64,000 bases of DNA from Evtepia gabavorous (GTDB taxonomy: Bacteria; Bacillota; Clostridia; Oscillospirales; Oscillospiraceae), in the NCBI RefSeq assembly GCF_003425665.1, contig NZ_QQRQ01000006.1:58309-122308 (forward strand). Direction: 5' to 3'. This document shows, one piece after another, positions 32,392-41,083 of this stretch (positions are counted from its first letter, which is position 1; each line of letters opens with the position of its first letter). A program made the position numbers and the translations under genes. Below the pieces are notes generated by a model. It was not told where the DNA came from. It did no database searches and saw only the letters and a program-made list of their open reading frames with translations.

Positions 32392-33546
32392 ATGCCGAAA
32401 AAAACCACCCTGAAGGGACAGTTCCTGCGGACCAGTCTGGCGATGCTGGTGCTCTCCCTGCTGATCGGCGTGGCGGTCATGGTGGCGGTGATGATTTTTT
32501 TCACCGTGCGGGTTCCCGATGGAGAGAAGTTTCTGATGGAGAGCCTGTCCTTCCTCTTTGGCAAGCAGACCATCGGCCCCAGCAGGATGGTGCCTGTTTT
32601 GGTGCTGGCGGGGGTTTTGCTGTGCCTGATGGTGACGGGGGTGTGCATTCTTCTCACCTCCCGGCTCACGGGAAGGATCACAGCCACCCTGAAAACCCTG
32701 CGCCAGGCGGCGGACAATCTGCGGGACGGAGAGCTGGATTTCCAAATCCTCTCCTGCGACGAGCGGGAGCTGGACGAGCTCAGCCACTCCCTGGAGAGCG
32801 TCCGCCAGCGCCTGAAGGCCACCGCGGTGGCGGAGGCCGCCGCCCAGGAGGAGCGGGGGCTGCTGATGGCCAATCTCTCCCACGACCTTCGCACCCCCAT
32901 CACCGCCATCAAGGGATATGTGGAGGGGATTCAGGACGGCATTGCCAATACCCCGGAAAAGCAGCGCCATTACCTGGAGATTGTCTATAACAAATCTGTG
33001 ATTCTGGAGAGGCTGGTCCGGAATATGTCCGATTTCTCGGAGTATGAGCTGGGACGGATGCAGTATCATTTTGAATATGTGGAGATGGGGCCCTTCCTCC
33101 GGGACCTGGCTGAGGAATACCAGGTGGACGTGCAGCAGAACGGCATGACCTTTACCGCCCAGATCCCCCAGGGCCATTACGTGGTGACCGCGGACCGGAG
33201 CAAGCTCAAGCGGGTGCTGGACAACCTGGTCTCCAACGCCATCAAGTATGGACGGGCAGGCGGGGCCATTGCCCTGACCGCAGAGGAGTATGAGCGGGGC
33301 TTGGTGATCCAGGTCTCGGACAACGGGAAGGGCATCAGCGCCCAGGCGCTGCGCCATGTGTTTGACAGCTTTTTCCGGGAGGACAGCGCCCGAACCAGCT
33401 CGGTGCCAGGCAGCGGCTTGGGGCTGGCCATCTGCCGGAGCATTGTGGACAGCCACCACGGCAAGATTTGGCTGACCAGTGAGGAGGGAGAGGGCACCCG
33501 GGCCTTCCTCTATCTCCCGCTCCAGAAAGAAGAGGGGTTGCTGTGA
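32392..33546 (+). CDS. Sensor histidine kinase
   Basis: 384 residues. Two membrane helices (about 18-40 and 70-92) enclose a short outside loop, then HAMP, the H-box LLMANLSHDLRTPITAIKGY, N-box LVSNAIKYG, and G-boxes VSDNGKGIS and GSGLGLAI. The tiny sensor loop resembles kinases that watch an ABC transporter rather than a ligand directly. ATG at 32392 (AAAAGGAGG upstream) is preferred over ATG at 32350. Overlaps the response regulator gene by one base. Confidence 0.93.
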   Translation: MPKKTTLKGQFLRTSLAMLVLSLLIGVAVMVAVMIFFTVRVPDGEKFLMESLSFLFGKQTIGPSRMVPVLVLAGVLLCLMVTGVCILLTSRLTGRITATLKTLRQAADNLRDGELDFQILSCDERELDELSHSLESVRQRLKATAVAEAAAQEERGLLMANLSHDLRTPITAIKGYVEGIQDGIANTPEKQRHYLEIVYNKSVILERLVRNMSDFSEYELGRMQYHFEYVEMGPFLRDLAEEYQVDVQQNGMTFTAQIPQGHYVVTADRSKLKRVLDNLVSNAIKYGRAGGAIALTAEEYERGLVIQVSDNGKGISAQALRHVFDSFFREDSARTSSVPGSGLGLAICRSIVDSHHGKIWLTSEEGEGTRAFLYLPLQKEEGLL

Positions 33547-34238
33547 TGAAAATTTTGATTATTGAAGACGACCAGAGTGTGGCGGAGCTGGAGCGGGATT
33601 ACCTGGAGATCAACGGCGGATTCCAATGCGATCTGTACACCGACGGTACCCAAGGGCTCCAGGCGGCGCTGGCGGGGGACTATGCCCTGGTCATTGTGGA
33701 TGTGATGCTGCCGGGACTGAGCGGCTTTGAGATCTGCCGGCGGCTGCGGGAGGTGAAGGACACCCCTGTCATCATCATCTCTGCCCTGGCCGACGACATT
33801 GACAAGGTGCGGGGCCTGGGGTTGGGGGCGGATGACTACATGACCAAGCCCTTCTCCCCCAGTGAACTGGTGGCCCGGGTAAAGGGACACATTCAGCGGT
33901 ACCAGCGCTTGGTGGGCAGCCGGGAAAAGGCCCGGCCGGAGATGCTGAAGGTCCGGGGGCTGGAGATCGACCGGGAGAGCCGGCGGGTCTGGGTCAACGG
34001 CAAGGAGACCAACATGACCAGCAAGGAGTATGATCTGCTCCTCTTTTTGGCTGAGCATCCGGACACCGTGTTTTCCAAGGACCGTCTGTTTGACAGCGTC
34101 TGGGGGGTGGATGCCTATGGAGATGTCTCCACGGTCACGGTGCACATCAAACACATCCGGGATAAAATTGAACTCAACCCCGACCGCACCCAGTACATTG
34201 AGACCGTCTGGGGGGTAGGGTACCGGTTTCGCGGCTGA
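33546..34238 (+). CDS. OmpR-family response regulator
   Basis: 230 residues. Receiver domain with the phospho-acceptor Asp in LVIVDVMLPGLSG, the Lys in MTKPFSP, and a C-terminal winged helix (MTSKEYDLLLFLAEHPDTVF, VHIKHIRDKIE, GVGYRFRG). It is the obvious partner of the upstream kinase and the best candidate to bind the TTTAAT/TTTAAG repeats before the two exported paralogues. Confidence 0.95.
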   Translation: MKILIIEDDQSVAELERDYLEINGGFQCDLYTDGTQGLQAALAGDYALVIVDVMLPGLSGFEICRRLREVKDTPVIIISALADDIDKVRGLGLGADDYMTKPFSPSELVARVKGHIQRYQRLVGSREKARPEMLKVRGLEIDRESRRVWVNGKETNMTSKEYDLLLFLAEHPDTVFSKDRLFDSVWGVDAYGDVSTVTVHIKHIRDKIELNPDRTQYIETVWGVGYRFRG

Positions 34239-34245
34239 TTTGCCC

Positions 34246-34275
34246 AAGGGCTCCTTTGCAGGAGCCCTTTCCTTT
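34246..34275 (+). terminator. Terminator of the ABC/two-component operon
   Basis: AAGGGCTCCT pairs with AGGAGCCCTT around a 4-base loop, followed by TCCTTTT. Confidence 0.85.
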
Positions 34276-34322
34276 TGCCTGGCGGCCCTTTCGGGAGCGT
34301 GTACGGAGGAGAAACCGGACCC

Positions 34323-34361
34323 AAAAAGCCCCCTGCCCGGGGTTCCGCCGGGCAGGGGGCT
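34323..34361 (-). terminator. Terminator of greA
   Basis: A 14-pair stem (AGCCCCCTGCCCGG with complement) is followed on the minus strand by TTTTTGG. Confidence 0.88.
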
Positions 34362-34369
34362 GGCTGTTT

Positions 34370-34873
34370 TCAAAAAGTGCTGATGGGAATGTCCGGGTCC
34401 TCGCCTGTTTTCTCGATCTTTCGGATCTGGACGTAGTAGTGGTAGCTGTCGCTGACATGGATGCAGACCCGGTCGCCCACCTGATGGCCCAACAGGGCCT
34501 TTCCCACAGGGGACTCCTTGCTGATGAGGCCTTTGAGGGCGTCCTGGCGAAGGGTGGTGACCAGCTGGATGGTCTCTTCGGTCTCCTCCTCTTCCAGGTA
34601 AAAGGTGACTTTGTCAAACAGGGCCACCCCGTCCCCGGCGGCGGTGCCGTCGATGACCACGGCGGTCTTGATCATGTTCTCCAGATAGCGAATGCGGCTG
34701 TCGTTGCGGTTCTTCTCCCGCTTGGCGGCTTTGTACTCAAAATTTTCACTGAGATCGCCAAAGGAGCGGGCCACCTTGACCTCCTCAATGAGCTGGGGGC
34801 GGAGGACCTGAATCCGGTGCTGGAGCTCTTCCTTCATTTTGTCAATGTCAACCTGGGTCAGTTCGTCGTGCAT
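34370..34873 (-). CDS. greA: Transcription elongation factor GreA family
   Basis: 167 residues. The N-terminal coiled coil (about 8-75, with GDLSENFEYKAAKREKNRND at the tip) carries the acidic residues that enter the RNA polymerase channel. The C-terminal FKBP-like half ends with SPVGKALLGHQVGD. It restarts backtracked polymerase. The second ATG (34873) is chosen, 9 bases after GAGG. The last 20 residues are longer than in E. coli GreA. Confidence 0.9.
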   Translation of the reverse strand: MHDELTQVDIDKMKEELQHRIQVLRPQLIEEVKVARSFGDLSENFEYKAAKREKNRNDSRIRYLENMIKTAVVIDGTAAGDGVALFDKVTFYLEEEETEETIQLVTTLRQDALKGLISKESPVGKALLGHQVGDRVCIHVSDSYHYYVQIRKIEKTGEDPDIPISTF

Positions 34874-34973
34874 GATCATACGCCTCTTTTGTATCAAATC
34901 CGTGGGGACTGTCTGCCGGTCCAGTGTCACGGTGTCCCTGAATTATAGCACGGAAGACCGGCGGGGGCAAGCC

Positions 34974-35855
34974 TTATGGGTGGAGACGGACGGTCTCATC
35001 CCCCTCAAAGAAGAGGGCCAGCGCACCGGGGCCGGCGTGGCAGCCGTTGGCGGGATCAAACGGCGCGATGAGAATCTCCTTGGGCGGATTGGTCTGGCGG
35101 AGGCGCTGGGCCAGGGCCTCCGCCTCCTGGGGGGCATTGCCGTGGGCGATGCACACCGTCTGGTCCCCGGGGTACCGGACCAGGGCGTTGTATTGGTCGG
35201 CCAGCTTCCCAATGGCCTGGGCCCGCCCGCGGGCTTTGCCGCACAGGACAATGCGGCCGTTTGGGTCTCCCTTGAGCAGGGGCTTGAGGCCCAGCGCCGT
35301 CCCCAGCATGGCCTTGGCGCCGGAGAGACGTCCGCCCCGGCTGAGGTACATCAGGTCATCCACCGTGAAAAGGTGGGCAATCCGGTGCCGGAGGGAGAGG
35401 AGGGTGCGGGCGGTGTCCTCCAGGCACATCCCCCTCTCCCGCAGGTCGAAGGCCCGGAGGACCAGTAGTCCCTGCCCCAGGGAGGAGGAGAGGGAGTCCA
35501 CAATCTGGAGCTTCCGCTGGGGAAATTCCTCCCGCAGCTGTTCCGCCGCCATGCAGGCGGACTGATAGGAGGAACTGAGGCCGGAGGAGGCGCTGAGAAA
35601 GAGCAGGTCCAGGCCGGAACGGAGCAGGGGCTTTAGAAAGGTGAGAAACCGATGGGGCGGAACCATGGAGGTGGAGACCTCTCCCCGCAGCTTCATCGTC
35701 TGAAAAAAGGCGGCGCTGTCATAGCCCTCGGGCGCCAGGCAGAGGTGTTCTTTGCCGCTTATGGTATAGGACAGGGGGATGACCACCAGGCCGCGCCGGG
35801 CGATCTGCGCCAGGGGCAAACCGGCCAGGGAATCGGTAACAATGGCAAATGACAT
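34974..35855 (-). CDS. DegV-family fatty acid-binding protein
   Basis: 293 residues. MSFAIVTDSLAGLPL, GEVSTSMVPPHRF, LSASSGLSSSYQSA and DDLMYLSRGGRLSGAKAML give a complete DegV fold. Second member in the window; similarity to the 27251 gene is at family level. It is probably a fatty acid carrier protein for lipid synthesis. Single gene with its own promoter; AAGGAGG lies before the ATG. Confidence 0.9.
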   Translation of the reverse strand: MSFAIVTDSLAGLPLAQIARRGLVVIPLSYTISGKEHLCLAPEGYDSAAFFQTMKLRGEVSTSMVPPHRFLTFLKPLLRSGLDLLFLSASSGLSSSYQSACMAAEQLREEFPQRKLQIVDSLSSSLGQGLLVLRAFDLRERGMCLEDTARTLLSLRHRIAHLFTVDDLMYLSRGGRLSGAKAMLGTALGLKPLLKGDPNGRIVLCGKARGRAQAIGKLADQYNALVRYPGDQTVCIAHGNAPQEAEALAQRLRQTNPPKEILIAPFDPANGCHAGPGALALFFEGDETVRLHP

Positions 35856-35890
35856 AATTTCTGCCTCCTTGACATATAATATACAACATT

Positions 35891-35919
35891 AGATTAACAG
35901 GAGATTGTGATTATGTCAA
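35891..35919 (-). promoter_or_regulatory. Promoter of the second degV
   Basis: Minus-strand TTGACA (35919-35914) and TAATCT (35896-35891) at 17-base spacing, 36 bases before the start codon. Confidence 0.75.
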
Positions 35920-35959
35920 GCAGTAATGAACGTGAAATTTCTTGCACAGAGAACAGGAA

Positions 35960-36006
35960 AGCGCCCTTCCCCATCCGGAACAGGACAGCCGGGCGGGGGA
36001 GGGCGC
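35960..36006 (-). terminator. Terminator of the flavodoxin gene
   Basis: AGCGCCCTTCCCC (35960 on) pairs with GGGGGAGGGCGCT; on the minus strand TTTCCTGTTCT follows. Confidence 0.7.
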
Positions 36007-36021
36007 TGCATCGGGCGGCGC

Positions 36022-36513
36022 TCAGCCGAACAGAGAAACGGTTTTGGTGGCCATACGCTGACCGTAGAGACGGAAGAGCTCCTTGCTCTCCTCCAGGTGT
36101 CCGTGGAGGGCCACAGGCCCCAGGTGGATCACGGGCTTGCCAAAGGAGCCGCCCCCGGAGTAGGTGAGCATGCCCAGAACCATCATGTGATTGAGGATGG
36201 TTTGAATGCCCAAATCCCCGCCGCCGTGGAGATAGTCCGCCGTGGCGAACGCACCCCCCACCTTGCCGGCCAACCCGGCTTTCAAAGCGGGGCCGTCCAG
36301 CCAGACCTTGACGGCACTGCACAGATCAGCCAGATAGATGGGTGTTCCCAGAACGACACACTTGCTCTCCTTCACCCAGGCGGCGTCCCAATTTTCAATG
36401 GGAAAGGCCTTGGCCTCCACCCCTGCCACGGTCATCATCCCTTCCGCAATGACTTGGGCCATGGTTTTGGTGTTGCCGGTGACAGAATGGTATAGTACGG
36501 TCATTTTCATCAT
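36022..36513 (-). CDS. Flavodoxin-family protein
   Basis: 163 residues. LYHSVTGNTKTMAQVIAEG is the FMN phosphate-binding loop, VVLGTPIYLADLCSAVKVWL and VGGAFATADYLHGGGDLG supply the isoalloxazine loops, as in WrbA/flavodoxin-fold NAD(P)H:quinone or iron-uptake flavoproteins. Cytoplasmic redox role; partner unknown. Start at 36513 or the next codon (two ATGs). Confidence 0.85.
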   Translation of the reverse strand: MMKMTVLYHSVTGNTKTMAQVIAEGMMTVAGVEAKAFPIENWDAAWVKESKCVVLGTPIYLADLCSAVKVWLDGPALKAGLAGKVGGAFATADYLHGGGDLGIQTILNHMMVLGMLTYSGGGSFGKPVIHLGPVALHGHLEESKELFRLYGQRMATKTVSLFG

Positions 36514-36638
36514 GGGTTCCTCCTTTGCTTCTACTGCGAGTATGGGAAGGGGGACGGATGTGGGGCCCGCCTTCCTCTCTTACCATAGCATAGCACAAGA
36601 TGGTGCGAACGGCAAAGAAATTAAGAGGAGGAAACGGC

Positions 36639-38126
36639 TCAGGGGACGAAGTCGCTGCTTTTTGAGTGGAGCTGATTGTAACACGACATCGCAGCGGCAG
36701 TATAACAATTGCCGTAGCGGGACAGCAATTCTGGCTTGCTGTAATCAAACATCAGGGAATCAGTGTCGGTCGTATTTACCCATTGATAAATGGTTTCCGT
36801 TCCGGTGGTTTTCCGATAAAAGAGAAGGTAGGGCTGACCAGTGCTTCCCCATTCTGTCAGCCAATTCTTTCCGTGGATGCGCTCTGAGGACATGCCTCCC
36901 ACTAAGAGGCTGTCGAGATTCCCCTCTACACACAGGCGATATTCCAAGCGGTATATCTCGACCCCGTCGTTTAAGCTTGCAACGCCTGTGGGAATCGGTG
37001 TTAAGCCGGTAATTTTTGCCTCTGTGATGAGGCGGTTGTCTTTGTGCTCTGACCAGCTTTGGTTCAAAGCGTGAATTTTTTCGGCGAGGAAATCCTCGGA
37101 CCAGGACACCACGGCATCGGGAACTTGGTCCGAAAAGGCATGTTCTATGACAATATCTCCTTTGGAAGAGATCGAGGCTGTGCGCCCTCCAGTGAAGGTG
37201 CAGCCTGCCGCCATCAGTACGAAGAGCAAAAGAGCAAGCACAGTACCGCGTGTAATTTTATTTTTGCCTTTTTGAACAACTCGAGCAATTCGCTCTCGAA
37301 GGAACTGACGATTGTCAGCCAGCGGAGCGGAAAGGATAAAGGGGTTTACGGATTTCTGGCAGGCCATACGGATTAAGGTCCTCCCGTAGGCGGCCCGCTC
37401 TTCCTGGCCCAGGCGCTGAAGGGTGGCTTCATCGCAGGCAGTCTCGCTGTCCCGGTGAGATAGAACGGCTGCCCACCAGACCAGGGGATTGTACCAATGC
37501 AGCGCCACACATATCCCCCGTAATAAGGACCAGAAAGCGTCTCCGTGGAGGAAATGTGTGGTTTCATGGGCGATGACATGGCGGAACACGGTAGGATCTT
37601 CCAGTGCCTCAGACGTCACATAGATGGCGGAAGGGAACAGTCCAAAAAGACAGGGGGAGCCAATGGCATCCGTCTTATAAACAGGAAGGCGGGCCTGTTT
37701 GCATTTTACCGCCTGCCGGGACCGCCGCAGGCGGAGGGCAAAGTGAAGGTTGACCGCCGCGAAGTACGCGCCGATCCCCAGCGTCCCGGCCAACCAGAAA
37801 TAGAACAGCACCCGCGTCGGGGTTATCTGGTCAGGTGAGGAGATTGGCTGGGGCGAGAGGGAGGGACCTGTTTCTTGCTGGGAGGAGGCAAGAGATGTAA
37901 TGCCGTCAAAAGAGGAATCTATCCCCGCAGTGAGCATCTGGACCGGCGGGACATTCATCACAGAAAATCCTGTTTCACCAAAGCTGAATGGCAGGAGAAG
38001 ACGGAGTAGGACAATGGCCCAAAGAGCGTATTGCAGCCGACGGCTCATCGCTGCCGTTAGAATATGCCGCAGGACAAGGAACCCTGCAAGCAGGACGGAA
38101 GAACTAATGATCCATGTCAACATCAT
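36639..38126 (-). CDS. M56-family (BlaR1/MecR1-like) membrane metalloprotease
   Basis: 495 residues. Four membrane helices surround the zinc-protease motif HETTH (VIAHETTHFLHGDAFW) and the downstream SETACDEATL with the third ligand region. A helix near residues 300-320 precedes a C-terminal outside part of about 165 residues. That part lacks the SxxK transpeptidase fold of BlaR1, so it senses something other than, or not by binding, a beta-lactam. Overlaps the BlaI-type repressor by 23 bases. Confidence 0.85.
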   Translation of the reverse strand: MMLTWIISSSVLLAGFLVLRHILTAAMSRRLQYALWAIVLLRLLLPFSFGETGFSVMNVPPVQMLTAGIDSSFDGITSLASSQQETGPSLSPQPISSPDQITPTRVLFYFWLAGTLGIGAYFAAVNLHFALRLRRSRQAVKCKQARLPVYKTDAIGSPCLFGLFPSAIYVTSEALEDPTVFRHVIAHETTHFLHGDAFWSLLRGICVALHWYNPLVWWAAVLSHRDSETACDEATLQRLGQEERAAYGRTLIRMACQKSVNPFILSAPLADNRQFLRERIARVVQKGKNKITRGTVLALLLFVLMAAGCTFTGGRTASISSKGDIVIEHAFSDQVPDAVVSWSEDFLAEKIHALNQSWSEHKDNRLITEAKITGLTPIPTGVASLNDGVEIYRLEYRLCVEGNLDSLLVGGMSSERIHGKNWLTEWGSTGQPYLLFYRKTTGTETIYQWVNTTDTDSLMFDYSKPELLSRYGNCYTAAAMSCYNQLHSKSSDFVP

Positions 38127-38505
38127 GCTTTTCCTCCAGTTCTCGTAATAGAGCGTACAGCGCGTCAATTTCTTCCTGGGGCAGGGCCTGTTTTTGGGTG
38201 AGCGAGGAGACCATGAGGCTTAGGCTTCCATGGTAAACGCGGTGCAGGAAATGTTTTGTTTCCTGCAGAACAGCGGCATCCCGCTTGACAAGGGGGCGAA
38301 AAGACTTTTTCCCATGGTCGGTATCACTGGCGACTGCCCCTTTGCTCTCCAGCCTTCGCAGTAGTGTCAGTGTGGTGCTGCGGCTCCAGCCCATTGTTTT
38401 TTCCAGGCAGCTGGTCGCCTCTCTGCCAGTGCATGGGGTATGGTCCCAAAGAAATTCCATGACATGCCACTCGGAAGAGGTCAGATGAATGTTCTCGGCA
38501 GACAT
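38104..38505 (-). CDS. BlaI/MecI-family repressor
   Basis: 133 residues. Winged helix with LTSSEWHVMEFLWDHTPCTG, MGWSRSTTLTLLRRLESKGA and a C-terminal dimer helix bundle. Such repressors are cleaved when the partner M56 protease is activated. AGGAGG lies 9 bases before the ATG at 38505. A dyad overlaps its promoter, so the pair is probably self-regulated. No beta-lactamase or PBP gene follows in the window. Confidence 0.92.
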   Translation of the reverse strand: MSAENIHLTSSEWHVMEFLWDHTPCTGREATSCLEKTMGWSRSTTLTLLRRLESKGAVASDTDHGKKSFRPLVKRDAAVLQETKHFLHRVYHGSLSLMVSSLTQKQALPQEEIDALYALLRELEEKHDVDMDH

Positions 38506-38532
38506 GTTGGGAAACCTCCTTTTGTCTACGTC

Positions 38533-38570
38533 TGTAAACAAATTGTACTACATATGTTTACAAACGTCAA
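38533..38570 (-). promoter_or_regulatory. Promoter and operator of the BlaI/M56 pair
   Basis: Minus-strand TTGACG (38570-38565) and TACAAT (38547-38542) at 17 bases. TGTAAACA (38533-38540) and TGTTTACA (38555-38562) form a perfect dyad with a 14-base centre spanning the -10. The TACA/TGTA core is typical of BlaI/MecI operators. Confidence 0.75.
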
Positions 38571-38602
38571 CAAAAAGAGGAGAAAAGTTATTGGTAGAAC
38601 AC

Positions 38603-38645
38603 AAGATGCCCTCCCGACACACGACAGGTGTTGGGAGGGCATCTT
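38603..38645 (-). terminator. Hairpin after tRNA-Leu
   Basis: AAGATGCCCTCCC pairs with GGGAGGGCATCTT around a 17-base loop that can pair further. It lies 9 bases after the tRNA CCA end; the T-run is weak. Confidence 0.65.
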
Positions 38646-38653
38646 GAACTTGT

Positions 38654-38740
38654 TGGTGCCGGTGACCGGACTCGAACCGGTACGGTGTCGCCACCGGTGG
38701 ATTTTGAGTCCACTACGTCTACCAATTCCATCACACCGGC
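38654..38740 (-). tRNA. tRNA-Leu(CAA)
   Basis: 87 nt with encoded CCA and a long variable arm. Acceptor GCCGGTG pairs with CACCGGC; the anticodon loop CTCAAAA gives CAA (codon TTG); T-arm CCGGTTCGAGTCCGG. Confidence 0.97.
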
Positions 38741-38766
38741 AGAGGGATGACTTGGAATCGCAACCA

Positions 38767-38795
38767 ATTATACAACAGCTTCTCCCACTTGGCAA
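38767..38795 (-). promoter_or_regulatory. Promoter of tRNA-Leu
   Basis: Minus-strand TTGCCA (38795-38790) and TATAAT (38772-38767) at 17 bases, 26 bases before the tRNA. Confidence 0.8.
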
Positions 38796-38926
38796 GAGTT
38801 TTTCTGCGGGAAAATTGAAATAAATGATAGGAAATGAGAGACAAGTGTGGTATGATAAACTACTGGAAAGAATTTCGAGGCTTGTACCGTCCTTCGGCGG
38901 GGCAGGCGGGAAAGAGGAGGGCCGGC

Positions 38927-40282
38927 ATGGGAAAGCGGATGCTGGGCTGTCTGGTTCTGGCCATTTGCATGCTGGGGCTGGGGGGCTGTATGTTTGGAAA
39001 CGTGGACGAGATGTACGCCCTGCCCAAGTCCTCAGAGGCCTATGTCAATCTTCAGGCGAAGATCAACCAGGAGAAAGGAAGCGCGGAGTACATTGCCCCC
39101 CTCAGCGGGGAAAACCGGCAGACCATTCAGCTGGTGGATGTGGATGGAGACGGCGTGCAGGAGGCCGTGGCGTTTTTCCGGGACACAACCTCGGAAAACC
39201 CCTTGAAAATTGTGATTTTCAAGCAGGATGAACACGAGGAATACCAGGTCTATACCCGGATTGAAGGGGTGGGCAGCGAGATTGAGTCCATCGACTACCT
39301 GGACCTGGGGGGAAGCGGCGGCATGGACATCCTGGTGAGCTGGCAGGTCAGCGGGGCGGTGCACACCTTGGTGGGTTACACCTTGGCGGAAGAACAGCCT
39401 GTGGAGATCATGCGCAGCGGATACAGCCAGTACCTGGCAACGGACCTGGATGGCGACGGCAAGGAGGAAATCGTCCTGGCCCAGGCGGAGAGCGGCAGCA
39501 AAGCCCAGCTGCGAATTGAGTACTACGATGGCCGGGACGGGATCATGGAACTGACCTCCACCGCCCCCCTGTCCGAGGGGACCACAAGCATCAGCAGCTG
39601 GACCGATGGATTCTTGGAAGGGGAGATTCCCGCGCTGTTTGTCACGTCCTTTTTTGGAAAGGACGGGCTCATTACCGACGTGTTTTACCTGGAGGAGGGC
39701 CACGGGCTAAAGAACATCGCCATGGACCCGGAGACCCGCCGCAGCAAGAATGTGTTTCACTACTACGCGGGGGTCCAGCCGGAGGACATTGACGGAGATG
39801 GATGTATGGACGTTCCGGTGGCCCAGTCTGTGCCGGCCTATGGAGAGAGCTCGGCGGACCGGTTCTGGTGGCTCCAGTGGATGCACTACCGGGTCGACGG
39901 AAGCCGGGACCTGGTGATGACCACCTACCACAGCGGGGATGGCTGGTACCTGGAAATCCCGGAGGACTGGACCGGGGAATTCTCGATGCGCCGGCAGGAG
40001 AGCTCCACCATTGGGGTGCGTACGGTGACCTTTGCCAGAGGGGAGAAGGCACAGACGGAAGCGGAGGAGAGCAAAACCGTCCCCTTCCTGGAGATCAGCT
40101 GTCTGGTGGGCAGCGACCGTACCCGCCAGGCCCGCCAGGGAAACCGGTTTATTCTCTATGCGGACAGCACCACCATCTACACCGCAGAATTTCTGGAGAG
40201 CGGCTGGGACTGCGGTTTGGACCAGGAGGGGCTGAAAGCCCGGTTCCATGCGGGCTTGGACGGCTGGAACACCAGGGAGTAA
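38927..40282 (+). CDS. Lipoprotein with FG-GAP/VCBS-like Asp-Gly repeats
   Basis: 451 residues. The signal MLGCLVLAICMLGLGGC ends in a lipobox (LGGC), so the protein is lipid-anchored outside. Three DxDGDG loops (DVDGDGVQEA, DLDGDGKEEI, DIDGDGCMDV), spaced 100-150 residues, look like calcium loops of beta-propeller (FG-GAP) repeats. Function unknown. GAGGAGG lies 6 bases before the ATG at 38927. It precedes a two-component system by 90 bases and may be its accessory sensor. Confidence 0.75.
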   Translation: MGKRMLGCLVLAICMLGLGGCMFGNVDEMYALPKSSEAYVNLQAKINQEKGSAEYIAPLSGENRQTIQLVDVDGDGVQEAVAFFRDTTSENPLKIVIFKQDEHEEYQVYTRIEGVGSEIESIDYLDLGGSGGMDILVSWQVSGAVHTLVGYTLAEEQPVEIMRSGYSQYLATDLDGDGKEEIVLAQAESGSKAQLRIEYYDGRDGIMELTSTAPLSEGTTSISSWTDGFLEGEIPALFVTSFFGKDGLITDVFYLEEGHGLKNIAMDPETRRSKNVFHYYAGVQPEDIDGDGCMDVPVAQSVPAYGESSADRFWWLQWMHYRVDGSRDLVMTTYHSGDGWYLEIPEDWTGEFSMRRQESSTIGVRTVTFARGEKAQTEAEESKTVPFLEISCLVGSDRTRQARQGNRFILYADSTTIYTAEFLESGWDCGLDQEGLKARFHAGLDGWNTRE

Positions 40283-40371
40283 ATGCCCCCGGAATACCAA
40301 AAACCCAGGGAGAGCCCCGTCTGAACCGGGCTGGGGAACCTCCCCAAATTTGAGGCAGGAGGAGCAGGACG

Positions 40372-41055
40372 ATGAAAAAAATTCTGGTTCTGGAGGATGA
40401 GGCCAACATCCGCAGTTTTGTGGTGATCAATCTCAACCGAGCCGGCTATGAGACCATTGAGGCCGGGACTGGGGAGGAGGCGCTGGAGCAGCTCCGGCTG
40501 AACCCCGATGTCCGGGTGGCGCTGCTGGATATCATGCTGCCGGATATGGATGGGTTTGAGGTTTGCCGCCGAATCCGGGCGGGCAACTCCAAAATTGGCA
40601 TCATTATGCTCACGGCCCGGACCCAGGAGATGGACAAGGTCACAGGCTTTATGACCGGCGCGGATGACTATGTGACCAAGCCCTTTTCCCCGGCGGAATT
40701 GACCGCCCGAATTGACGCCCTCTACCGCCGGATTGGGGGGGACATGATGGATGACGGAGAGATTCAGCAGCCTCCCTTTGTGCTCAACACCCGCAAGCGG
40801 ACTCTGGAGAAAAACGGCCAGCGGATCAAGCTCACCCAGGTGGAGTATGCCATTATGAAGATGTTTATGGAAAATCCGGGGAAGGCCCTCTCCCGGGAGG
40901 AGATCCTGAAGTTCGTCTGGGGAGAGAACTATTTGGGGGAGTTGAAGATCGTGGATGTGAACATTCGGCGCCTGCGGGTGAAGATTGAGGATGAACCCAC
41001 CAGCCCCGCCTTCATCACCACCATCTGGGGCTACGGCTATAAGTGGGAATTTTGA
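40372..41055 (+). CDS. OmpR/PhoB-family response regulator
   Basis: 227 residues. Acidic pair in VLEDEANIR, phospho-acceptor Asp in ALLDIMLPDMDG, Lys in VTKPFSPAEL, and a DNA-binding winged helix (LTQVEYAIMKMFMENPGKAL, VNIRRLRVKIEDE, GYGYKWEF). Partner of the kinase 28 bases downstream. Confidence 0.95.
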   Translation: MKKILVLEDEANIRSFVVINLNRAGYETIEAGTGEEALEQLRLNPDVRVALLDIMLPDMDGFEVCRRIRAGNSKIGIIMLTARTQEMDKVTGFMTGADDYVTKPFSPAELTARIDALYRRIGGDMMDDGEIQQPPFVLNTRKRTLEKNGQRIKLTQVEYAIMKMFMENPGKALSREEILKFVWGENYLGELKIVDVNIRRLRVKIEDEPTSPAFITTIWGYGYKWEF

Positions 41056-41083
41056 GGAACAATCGGGAGGAAGGGAGAGAGCC

